NCBI GenBank assembly: GCA_002067635.1
Contig: MVRB01000093.1
Location: forward strand, 1-7,530
Origin: Methanomassiliicoccales archaeon PtaU1.Bin030
GTDB taxonomy: Archaea > Thermoplasmatota > Thermoplasmata > Methanomassiliicoccales > Methanomassiliicoccaceae
Direction: 5' to 3'
DNA length: 7,530 bases
Shown here: piece by piece, positions 1 through 5,169 of the stretch
How positions within the stretch are numbered: position 1 is the first letter of the stretch
How the letters are laid out: each line of letters begins with the position of its first letter
Program-made: the position numbers and the translations under genes
The notes under the pieces: generated by a model
Databases searched by the model: none
What the model was told of the DNA's origin: nothing
What the model saw: only the letters and a program-made list of their open reading frames with translations

Positions 1-29
1 TCGAGCATGAACGCTGATTGGGCTCTTCC

Positions 30-39
30 TTAAAAAACC
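30..39 (-). terminator. oligo-T tract after the sulfur-relay operon
   Basis: Read on the minus strand, a run of six T (positions 37 to 32) follows about 15 bases after the TAA stop of the last sulfur-relay gene. Archaeal RNA polymerase commonly terminates at U-rich tracts without a hairpin, so this is a plausible end of the operon transcript. No clear stem-loop precedes it. It is a short run and could be incidental. Confidence 0.4.
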
Positions 40-51
40 ATGTGAAGGTGT

Positions 52-411
52 TTAGAAGGTGTTCACCAGCTGGTAGGAGCTTATCACCTCTCTGGCCTGG
101 TCCCAGGTGATCATGTTCACACCCTCCAGGACCTCTGTCTCACCTACCCTTTGCTGCAGGTCCTGTTCCACGCAATAGATTATGCCTTCCATGTCCATGA
201 AGTCCTGTAGCGCGGCCAGGTTGGACGGCATTCCCACAGCCTCCGACCTCTGCCCTTTGCATGCATTGAGGGTCCCGTCACCTACGAGAAGGATGGCGGC
301 GTTCTCCATTATGCCGCTGACCTTGCATCCCAGGGCCAGCCTTGCACCCGCGAAGGCCTCCTCCAGCCCGTACGGTCCTTTGGTGATCAATACCAACAAG
401 CTCTCGGCCAT
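52..411 (-). CDS. DsrE-superfamily sulfur-relay protein, TusC/DsrF-like
   Basis: A 119-residue small cytoplasmic protein of the DsrE/DsrF/DsrH superfamily. The N-terminus (LLVLITKGPYGLEEAFAG) matches the TusC/DsrF pattern: a beta strand, a loop carrying a PxG-type motif, then a helix. It is followed by a second strand ending in an LLVGDG turn near residues 41-46, typical of these alpha/beta folds. In E. coli TusBCD and Allochromatium DsrEFH, this subunit assembles with the TusD/DsrE and TusB/DsrH types into a hexamer that passes persulfide sulfur from TusA to an acceptor. Cysteines lie near residues 29, 50 and 80; none can be assigned a role by eye. The ATG at 411 has GGTGA overlapping the upstream TGA stop as its ribosome site, so translation is probably coupled to the preceding gene. 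It is the last gene of the operon. The family is secure; the subunit type rests on gene order and the N-terminal motif. Confidence 0.8.
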   Translation of the reverse strand: MAESLLVLITKGPYGLEEAFAGARLALGCKVSGIMENAAILLVGDGTLNACKGQRSEAVGMPSNLAALQDFMDMEGIIYCVEQDLQQRVGETEVLEGVNMITWDQAREVISSYQLVNTF

Positions 412-415
412 CCTC

Positions 416-772
416 TCACCTCGCTATCGTGACCAGCCGGTCGGCCTCAGAAGCCATGCGGGAGAAGTCATTGGTGATGCTGCCTATCTTGGTGCCGGGT
501 ATCTCCTCCCCCCTCTTAAAGCCCCTGGCGAGGCAGCAGGTCTCGCACACCGCCACCTCCAGTCCTTCCTTGGCCAGGGCCTCCACTTCCTTTCCCACGT
601 TAGGGAAGCGCTTGGGGTCCTGCCCCTCCTTTATAAGGAAGACGCCTTCGCCATATCCGAACATCATGACCTTATGACCCTTCTCCAACGCCGCCTTTGC
701 CAGCTTGACCGCGACGTTGGTGTCCATGTTCATCATGGTGCCGGTCCTAAGTTGAATGCACAACGTACCCAT
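416..772 (-). CDS. DsrE-superfamily sulfur-relay protein, TusD/DsrE-like, with CxxCC site
   Basis: A 118-residue protein with the DsrE fold. The N-terminal strand CIQLRTG is followed by a helix and by the strand-turn VMMFGYGEGVF. The stretch VAVCETCCLARGF places cysteines at residues 76, 79 and 80, where TusD and DsrE carry their persulfide-bearing cysteine (a C followed shortly by RG). In the known relay this subunit accepts sulfur from TusA. The frame is open to a GTG at 781, but the ATG at 772 is preferred: a GAGGTG ribosome site (784 to 779) lies six bases upstream, and the protein then starts directly on the first strand. It sits between the TusB-like and TusC-like genes with almost no spacing. 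The triple-cysteine site is richer than the single cysteine of the bacterial proteins and could bind sulfur or metal; that part is inference. Confidence 0.83.
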   Translation of the reverse strand: MGTLCIQLRTGTMMNMDTNVAVKLAKAALEKGHKVMMFGYGEGVFLIKEGQDPKRFPNVGKEVEALAKEGLEVAVCETCCLARGFKRGEEIPGTKIGSITNDFSRMASEADRLVTIAR

Positions 773-782
773 TTCCCGCACC

Positions 783-1082
783 TCACAGGGTTATCGTCTT
801 GTCGTAGTCTTGCATGATCAGATCGACGGCCCTAGGGTAATCGATCTCTTGGAAGCCATCTTCTGGCCGCAGCCTGAATCCTCGCGCCTGCAGATCGTCC
901 CCCATGATGAATACCTCGTCCGCCGCATCGACGATCTCATCCTTCTTGTCCTTGAAGACAGCGAACAGTGTGGCATCCTCGAGGAGCAGGGCTCCTATCT
1001 TATCATCCCCTCCCAGGGCGGCCATTGTATCAAGTGAATGGTACTCGTGAGGGGCCTTCAACAGTATGAACAGGATGGACAT
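783..1082 (-). CDS. DsrE-superfamily sulfur-relay protein, TusB/DsrH-like
   Basis: A 99-residue protein whose layout fits TusB/DsrH. It opens with a short strand and the loop LLKAPHEYHSLDTM, has an ALLLEDATLFAVF strand-helix where the family has an 'LLIEDGVYA' pattern, and then FIMGDDLQARG, matching the 'ALxEDLxARG' signature. TusB/DsrH is the smallest subunit of the TusBCD/DsrEFH complex. The frame extends to a GTG at 1091 that overlaps the previous stop (GTGA). The ATG at 1082 is preferred because GGTGATC (1092 to 1086), a strong complement to the 16S rRNA 3' end, lies just upstream. The protein contains no cysteine, so it cannot itself carry a persulfide and would be structural in the complex. 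The TusB-like label is based on these motifs and on its position between the DsrE2 and TusD-like genes. Confidence 0.78.
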   Translation of the reverse strand: MSILFILLKAPHEYHSLDTMAALGGDDKIGALLLEDATLFAVFKDKKDEIVDAADEVFIMGDDLQARGFRLRPEDGFQEIDYPRAVDLIMQDYDKTITL

Positions 1083-1087
1083 GGAGA

Positions 1088-1498
1088 TCACCCGATGAAG
1101 TACTGCATGTCGGAGTCCGCGGCCAGGTCCAGGAACCCTGCGGCGCCCAGGACCTTCACACCATCCACCATCTTATCCTGGGTGACGTTCATAAGCTCCA
1201 TGGTGGTACTGCAGCCATACAGGTTCACGCCCAGGTCCAAGGCCATCTTCAGCTGGTCCGAGAAGTTGCCCACACCGACGTTGGCCATGCGCTTCACGAA
1301 CGTTCCTGTGAACAGGCGATAGATGCCGGCCAGCTTCGGCCTTGCACCTTTCTTCAGGAGGTTCAGGCCAAAGAATGAGAAGAACACATGCACCTCCATA
1401 CCCATGCTAGCAGCGGTGTTGGCGATCATCATCGCCATCATGCCCTTGTCGAATGTTCCCTCGGAAACGACGATCACCAATTTCTTCGTATCTGACAT
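1088..1498 (-). CDS. DsrE2-type (DsrE/F-like, COG2210-like) sulfur carrier protein
   Basis: A 136-residue protein of the DsrE2 group, often annotated 'peroxiredoxin family protein' although it is not a true peroxiredoxin. Visible features are the first strand LVIVVSEGTFDKG, the amphipathic helix MMAMMIANTAASMG, the strand VHVFFSFFGLNLLKKG, and a single cysteine at residue 96 (NLYGCSTTMELM), the expected persulfide site. The terminus (DGVKVLGAAGFLDLAADSD) follows the usual DsrE2 ending with a conserved Asp-Ser. In sulfur oxidisers DsrE2 works with TusA and sits beside it in gene clusters; here it lies directly after tusA. The ATG at 1498 has a clear GGAGG (1510 to 1506) seven bases upstream. 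Its stop overlaps the ribosome site of the next gene. The family is secure; the physiological sulfur donor and acceptor are unknown. Confidence 0.85.
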   Translation of the reverse strand: MSDTKKLVIVVSEGTFDKGMMAMMIANTAASMGMEVHVFFSFFGLNLLKKGARPKLAGIYRLFTGTFVKRMANVGVGNFSDQLKMALDLGVNLYGCSTTMELMNVTQDKMVDGVKVLGAAGFLDLAADSDMQYFIG

Positions 1499-1592
1499 CT
1501 TAGTGCCTCCATCTTATTCCTGGGTCCCGCTCATCCATCACGCTTCTCCAATGGCAAGCCTCAGGATATCATGCCTCATCTAGCACAAGGCA

Positions 1593-1817
1593 TCACTTGA
1601 GCTTCTTTATTCGGTAGATGTAGACCCCGTTCTCCTCCCGGGCATCCACCAGCTCGTTACCGGTCCTCTGACACCACGCGGGCACGTCCGCCTTGGATCC
1701 TACGTCGGTCGCCAGAAGCTCTATCTCCTCTCCTACCTTCATGTTCTTGAACTTTTTTGCCAACTGGACGATGGGCATGGGGCACATCAGCCCCTTCGCA
1801 TCCAATACTTCCACCAT
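1593..1817 (-). CDS. tusA: TusA/SirA/YedF-family sulfur carrier protein
   Basis: A 74-residue protein with the family signature: VLDAKGLMCPMPIV near the N-terminus, with Cys12 in the CPxP motif that carries the persulfide. This is followed by a helix (LAKKFKNMKVGE), the strand IELLATDVGS, and the DVPAWCQRTGNEL helix typical of archaeal and bacterial TusA-like proteins. TusA takes sulfur from a cysteine desulfurase or rhodanese and hands it to DsrE-type proteins, for tRNA thiolation, molybdopterin synthesis or sulfur oxidation depending on the organism. The frame is open to a GTG at 1841, but the ATG at 1817 gives the canonical length and lies about 17 bases from the start predicted by the TATA box at 1864-1856. 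It is the first gene of the operon; 94 bases separate it from the DsrE2 gene. The symbol is used in the family sense. Confidence 0.9.
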   Translation of the reverse strand: MVEVLDAKGLMCPMPIVQLAKKFKNMKVGEEIELLATDVGSKADVPAWCQRTGNELVDAREENGVYIYRIKKLK

Positions 1818-1855
1818 AGCTTCACATCCACGGTTTTGCACGGTTGTTCACCAAC

Positions 1856-1864
1856 TATATATAA
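1856..1864 (-). promoter_or_regulatory. TATA box for the sulfur-relay operon
   Basis: The minus strand reads TTATATATA here. An archaeal transcription start about 26 bases downstream would fall near 1834, giving a leader of about 17 bases before the tusA ATG at 1817. This spacing also supports the shorter tusA start. Its upstream flank, where TFB would contact DNA, is shared with the TATA box of the divergent regulator. Confidence 0.6.
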
Positions 1865-1871
1865 CCGATGC

Positions 1872-1879
1872 TTTATAAT
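1872..1879 (+). promoter_or_regulatory. TATA box for the TrmB-like regulator
   Basis: The plus strand reads TTTATAAT. A start about 26 bases downstream would lie near 1902, leaving a leader of about 20 bases with GGGGTG (1907-1912) eight bases before the TTG start at 1921. Only seven bases (1865-1871) separate it from the oppositely oriented TATA box of the sulfur-relay operon. Confidence 0.55.
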
Positions 1880-1920
1880 CCTTTGCCATGAACGGTAAGG
1901 ATAAGCGGGGTGCCAGCTGA

Positions 1921-2295
1921 TTGTCACCGCAGAAGTCCATATCGTCCATATCCTCATGCAAGGACATCGTCCAGTGCGCTTTCAGCCTAAATGATTTCGA
2001 GGTAGAGGTGTTTCGCTCCGCCTTCAAATACGGGCCCATGCGGGCTGATGAACTGGCCGACCGTATGGGGGTGGAACGTTCCAAGGTGTACAGGGCGTTG
2101 CAGAAGCTTCTGAGCTGCGGCATGTGCATACGTGAGACCAAAAGCCTTGAGAAGGGGGGCTACTACCATGTCTACAGCACTATCGACCGTGACGTCCTCA
2201 AATCGAAGATGGAGCAGTGCATCGGAGAATGGAACGAGCGCATGAGGGATGCCATGGCACGCTTCGATGAACGCTCTTCGAACGATATCATTTGA
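1921..2295 (+). CDS. TrmB-like winged-helix transcriptional regulator with CxxC pair
   Basis: A 124-residue DNA-binding protein of the TrmB-like winged-helix type. Residues 23-35 (LNDFEVEVFRSAF) match the 'L...E..VY..L' first helix. Residues 39-64 form the helix-turn-helix (MRADELADRMGVERSKVYRALQ...), and a wing follows to about residue 88. The tail (residues 91-115) is probably helical and could dimerise; no sugar-binding TrmB domain is present. Cysteines are at 13, 19, 66, 69 and 100. Cys66 and Cys69 form a CGMC pair just after the recognition helix. Translation appears to start at TTG (1921): an in-frame TGA lies directly before it, and the first ATG (codon 40) is inside the helix-turn-helix. 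It is divergent from the sulfur-relay operon and is the obvious candidate regulator of it. That link, and thiol sensing, are inference. Confidence 0.8.
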   Translation: MSPQKSISSISSCKDIVQCAFSLNDFEVEVFRSAFKYGPMRADELADRMGVERSKVYRALQKLLSCGMCIRETKSLEKGGYYHVYSTIDRDVLKSKMEQCIGEWNERMRDAMARFDERSSNDII

Positions 2296-2325
2296 TGGTC
2301 CTCGAAGGGATAGTCCTCGAAGGAT
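2296..2325. repeat. two-copy 15-bp tandem repeat in a convergent intergenic gap
   Basis: Immediately after the regulator stop codon, the 11-mer GTCCTCGAAGG occurs at 2298-2308 and 2313-2323, a period of 15 bases. The gap lies between two convergent genes, so it is not an obvious promoter. No strong hairpin is formed. It may be a remnant of local duplication or an element near the 3' ends of both transcripts. Confidence 0.5.
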
Positions 2326-2381
2326 TTGTGTCTCGACCATATAGGGGCACATCTTGCCGGGTGCTGCCGGTCCAGGGGACC

Positions 2382-3440
2382 TCATGAAGGTCTGCGGACC
2401 TCCAACAAGGTCGGCCCGGCCATGCGGGCGATGCGGTCGGCAAGGTCTGTCAGACGACCATCGTAGACCATGTCATCGCCTCCCCGGAATATCTCCTCCC
2501 GGACCTTTGCACCCAGCTGGTCATCGTTGCCCGGCATCAGCATGACCATCGTGGAACCAGGAGCCGAGGCCGTGTCGGCGCATATGCCATCCTCGTCGCC
2601 ATCCACGATTCCTATGACAGGCACCCCCAGGCGAGCGAGAAGGGCAGAGCAAACACGGGTGGTATCGTCGCCCACGGTGACCGCGGCCTTAGCCCCCTCG
2701 GCCCTGAATATGGAGTCCTCCGCCCTATGATCGACCAGGATAAGCCTGTCCCCCCACGCGGGTTTGCCCAGCCGGGGCAGTGACCTCGTCCTGCGGACCG
2801 AGCCAGAGCGTATAATAGCTCCCTCCAGGCTATGGACCCTCACTTTCTCCAACCCATGGGCCTTCACATCGACCCCCTCAAAGGATAGTCTGCCTGAGCT
2901 CATCCTTACAATGACTTTTTCGGAGACGGCACGGCCGATCACAGTGCCGTTTATCCATATGTTCTCCCCCGGCTGCACCCCGCTTAGCGACCTGACCCCT
3001 TGCTGGGGCACCCCGGCGGATGTCGGCACATTTTCTCGCAGGCCGTGCTCCAGAAGCAGGTTCGTTAGGTCCTCATCGATGCTGCCCTCCCAGACCACGA
3101 AGAAGTCCCGGTCCACCTGCACAAGAGGAACGTCGAGGGCTGCATGGACCTTATCCCACACCATCCTACCGAAAGCCATCCCTGAGGCTCGCGTCTTGCC
3201 CCAGTTCAGTAGGATCACGGTATCGCAACCCCGCCCCATCCTAACGACGGACCTGGACACAAGCTCGCGGCTGGCGACTTGGATCCTTCCTTCCAGTCCA
3301 GCATCGAGCACGGCGGCTAGTCCCATGGCCCCCCCGAGGGTGGCCTCCACCACGTGGTCCCTTGAAAGAGAGTCGAGCATCCAGGCAGCCATCCCCGAAT
3401 CTATGGCCTCCGGCCCATGCACGACGACCCCGTACCTCAT
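2382..3440 (-). CDS. archaeal conserved protein of unknown function (VVHGPE type, probably DUF2117)
   Basis: A 352-residue protein. It begins with VVVHGPEAIDSG (residues 5-16), a signature I associate with an uncharacterised protein family of methanogens and relatives (DUF2117). That name is from memory and should be checked. Three parts are visible: an N-terminal alpha/beta domain to about residue 118 (TVILLNWGKT near 74-83, LVQVDRDFF near 106-114); a beta-rich central part near 158-215 (PGENIWINGTVIGRAV); and a C-terminal alpha/beta part with GDDTT (257-261) followed by PVIGIVDGDEDG (274-285), an acidic loop that could bind metal or nucleotide, somewhat Toprim-like. There is no signal peptide or membrane segment. 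The ATG at 3440 has GAGGT six bases upstream, and an in-frame stop lies just before it. It is transcribed away from pyrB. No function can be stated. Confidence 0.82.
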   Translation of the reverse strand: MRYGVVVHGPEAIDSGMAAWMLDSLSRDHVVEATLGGAMGLAAVLDAGLEGRIQVASRELVSRSVVRMGRGCDTVILLNWGKTRASGMAFGRMVWDKVHAALDVPLVQVDRDFFVVWEGSIDEDLTNLLLEHGLRENVPTSAGVPQQGVRSLSGVQPGENIWINGTVIGRAVSEKVIVRMSSGRLSFEGVDVKAHGLEKVRVHSLEGAIIRSGSVRRTRSLPRLGKPAWGDRLILVDHRAEDSIFRAEGAKAAVTVGDDTTRVCSALLARLGVPVIGIVDGDEDGICADTASAPGSTMVMLMPGNDDQLGAKVREEIFRGGDDMVYDGRLTDLADRIARMAGPTLLEVRRPS

Positions 3441-3564
3441 GGGACTACCTCATAACGCTGGAGGTCATCACTCTTGCGGTGGCTGCCGCCGACCCCGTCG
3501 ACCCTACGAACCCATCAAGAGTACAGAAGAATTGTGCGTCCGTTTTTCACCGCCATTTCAATGA

Positions 3565-3607
3565 TCGGTGGATCCTTGGCCGATTCCCTTTGGGGTCGAA
3601 CCACCGA
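3565..3607. repeat. 7-bp inverted repeat in the pyrB upstream region
   Basis: TCGGTGG at 3565-3571 is the exact reverse complement of CCACCGA at 3601-3607, with 29 bases between. It lies in the 268-base gap between the divergent VVHGPE-type gene and pyrB (3441-3708), where I see no gene, tRNA or other RNA. It could be a split operator or chance; the spacing is long for a stable hairpin. Confidence 0.25.
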
Positions 3608-3680
3608 AGTCCAGCTCCCATAAAAGGGTTCCCTACACTCACATTTCCGGTCAACCCAGTCAAACAAGGGGTTGGATAGC

Positions 3681-3688
3681 TATTATTA
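3681..3688 (+). promoter_or_regulatory. candidate TATA box for pyrBI
   Basis: The plus strand reads TATTATTA. A start about 25 bases downstream of its centre falls at or very near the ATG at 3709, which would make the pyrBI message leaderless. This agrees with the absence of a ribosome site before either candidate ATG. An alternative AT-rich element (TAAAAGG at 3621-3627) lies further upstream. Confidence 0.4.
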
Positions 3689-3708
3689 CCCCCCTTGGAC
3701 ATTCTCAA

Positions 3709-4644
3709 ATGACCTCCATGACGTTCAAAGGAATGGATATCGTGTCCATCCGCGACCTGACCATCGACCAGATCGAACAGGTCCTGGACCTTTCCGAAAA
3801 GATGATGCCATATGCCACAGGCGAGAAGAAGTGCAAGGCATTGGACGGCAAGATCCTGGCCAACCTGTTCTTCGAGCCCTCCACCCGCACCCGGCTGTCG
3901 TTCGAGAGCGCCATGTCCCGCGCAGGTGGAAAGTGCATAGAGATCACCTTGCCCCAGACGTCCTCCACCGTCAAGGGGGAGACCCTGGCCGATACCATCA
4001 GGATGGTGGAGGCCTACTCCGATGCCATAGTGTTGCGCCATCCGCACGAGGGCGCCTCGCGACTGGCCGCCCACTTCTCGAGCAAGCCGGTCATTAATGC
4101 CGGGGATGGTGCCGGTCAGCACCCCACACAGACGCTTCTGGACCTCTTCACCATAAAGCAGCAGCTGGGTGGCATATCCGGGAAGAACGTGGTACTGGTC
4201 GGAGATCTCAAGTACGGAAGGACCGTCCACTCCCTGGCAGAGGCGCTGGCGATGTTCGGAGCGGAGCTGACGTTCGTGGCCCCGCCCCTCCTGCAGATGC
4301 CCAACGAGACGGCCAAGCTCCTCGAGAGTGAGGGAGTGAAGGCCCGTCTGTGCTCTAACCTGGAGGACGTCATAGCCGATGCGGACGTTCTCTACGTTAC
4401 GCGCATACAGAAGGAGAGGTTTCCGGACCTGTCAGAATACGAGAAGGTTGCTGGATGCTACCGCATTGACAACATACTGTTGAGGGAGGCCAAGAAGAGC
4501 CTGGTCATCATGCACCCCCTGCCTCGCGTGGACGAGATCGCCCCCGAGGTGGACATGACCGAGAACGCCAAGTATTTCCAGCAGGCCTTCAACGGGGTGC
4601 CAGTGCGAATGGCTCTGCTGACCATGATCCTAGGGGGGTTCTGA
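3709..4644 (+). CDS. pyrB: aspartate carbamoyltransferase, catalytic chain
   Basis: Catalyses carbamoyl phosphate + L-aspartate -> N-carbamoyl-aspartate + phosphate, the committed step of pyrimidine synthesis, in the cytoplasm. Counting from the second ATG (3718; 308 residues), the carbamoyl-phosphate loop STRTR is at 55-59, the mobile-loop Lys of TVKGET at 86, Arg of LRHP at 107, HPTQTLLD at 135-142, the GDLKYGRT strand with Arg168, and the HPLPR aspartate-domain loop at 266-270. All catalytic residues I can check are present. Two in-frame ATGs, at 3709 and 3718, are possible. The first fits a leaderless start from the TATA-like box; the second gives the usual archaeal N-terminus (MTFKG.DI.SIRDL). 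The open frame extends back to 3568 but that part does not look coding. It is followed one base later by pyrI, so the two chains are co-expressed. Confidence 0.97.
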   Translation: MTSMTFKGMDIVSIRDLTIDQIEQVLDLSEKMMPYATGEKKCKALDGKILANLFFEPSTRTRLSFESAMSRAGGKCIEITLPQTSSTVKGETLADTIRMVEAYSDAIVLRHPHEGASRLAAHFSSKPVINAGDGAGQHPTQTLLDLFTIKQQLGGISGKNVVLVGDLKYGRTVHSLAEALAMFGAELTFVAPPLLQMPNETAKLLESEGVKARLCSNLEDVIADADVLYVTRIQKERFPDLSEYEKVAGCYRIDNILLREAKKSLVIMHPLPRVDEIAPEVDMTENAKYFQQAFNGVPVRMALLTMILGGF

Positions 4645-4645
4645 A

Positions 4646-5101
4646 ATGAAGGATTTCAGGGTGACGCCGATAAGGAACGGGACGGTCATCGACCATATCG
4701 AGTGTGGGCAGGCCCTCAAGGTCCTGCGCATAATCAAGGTCACCGGTGACGTCCGCTCGACGGTGTCGGTCCTCATGCATGTCCCTTCAAAAAAGGAGGG
4801 CTGGAAGGACGTGGTGAAGGTCGAGGACCGGGAGCTCGATCCCCGGGAGGTAGACAAGATCTCCCTCATCGCTCCCAAGGCGACCATCAACATAATCCGG
4901 GACTTCAACGTCGCTGAGAAGTACAGCGTCACCATGCCCGATGTCGTCAAGGGGATAATCAAATGCGGCAACCACAACTGCATCACCAACAAGAACGAGC
5001 CTGTGGAGCCAGAGTTCATCGTCGAGTCGAAGCTCCCGGTCGTCCTTCGATGCAAGTACTGCGACCGCAACCAGGAGGACTTCGCCGAGCGGCTGGCATA
5101 G
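4646..5101 (+). CDS. pyrI: aspartate carbamoyltransferase, regulatory chain
   Basis: The 151-residue regulatory subunit of the allosteric enzyme. The N-terminal nucleotide-binding domain (residues 1 to about 100) shows the conserved IRNGTVIDHI start, where ATP, CTP and UTP bind in the E. coli protein, and the ISLIAPKATINIIRDF stretch. The C-terminal zinc domain has the four cysteine ligands at 107, 112, 136 and 139 (CGNHNC ... CKYC), which hold the contact to the catalytic chain. The length matches the family. The ATG follows the pyrB stop by one base, with a run of G (4633-4638) as ribosome site, so translation is coupled. It ends in TAG, unlike most genes here. The pairing implies feedback control by pyrimidine nucleotides. 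Confidence 0.97.
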   Translation: MKDFRVTPIRNGTVIDHIECGQALKVLRIIKVTGDVRSTVSVLMHVPSKKEGWKDVVKVEDRELDPREVDKISLIAPKATINIIRDFNVAEKYSVTMPDVVKGIIKCGNHNCITNKNEPVEPEFIVESKLPVVLRCKYCDRNQEDFAERLA

Positions 5102-5137
5102 AGCTCTATCAAAAAGGTCTGCGAAAGAAGGCATGTA

Positions 5138-5155
5138 GCGAGGAATGGTCCTCGC
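5138..5155. terminator. hairpin between convergent pyrI and Roadblock genes
   Basis: GCGAGGA and TCCTCGC form a perfect 7-bp stem with a four-base loop (ATGG) inside the 68-base gap between two convergent genes. The position suits a bidirectional transcript end. There is no T-run on either side, so it would not be a classical intrinsic terminator; it may protect 3' ends or be incidental. Confidence 0.35.
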
Positions 5156-5169
5156 GCGAAGGGCGACCG

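Noticed and set aside
182..817. 211-codon plus-strand open frame across the sulfur-relay genes
   Set aside because: It is antisense to two clear DsrE-family genes and its translation is rich in Pro, Ser, Arg and Leu without family features; a shadow of GC-rich coding DNA.
1499..1592. Small minus-strand frames (12-13 codons) in the tusA-DsrE2 gap
   Set aside because: Very short, with no convincing ribosome site or conserved feature; the gap is better read as plain leader for the DsrE2 gene.
1888..1920. Ten-codon ATG frame in phase with, and ending right before, the TrmB-like gene's TTG
   Set aside because: The predicted transcription start (about 1902) lies after this ATG, so it is probably not in the mRNA; the TGA is best read as a plain stop rather than as an extended N-terminus.
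2764..3564. 266-codon plus-strand open frame opposite the VVHGPE-type gene
   Set aside because: Low-complexity Ser/Pro/Thr/Arg translation with no motif; the minus-strand protein has a ribosome site and recognisable signatures.
3586..3620. Possible tRNA T-arm (GGTCGAACC-like) upstream of pyrB
   Set aside because: Neither strand gives a closing 5-bp T stem or acceptor, D and anticodon arms, so no tRNA is supported.
3568..3708. In-frame N-terminal extension of pyrB
   Set aside because: The usual family N-terminus begins at 3718 (or 3709); the extension shows no conserved pattern and would read through the candidate promoter.
3547..4230. 227-codon minus-strand open frame opposite pyrB
   Set aside because: Antisense to the well-conserved catalytic chain; Gly/His/Leu-rich with no domain pattern.
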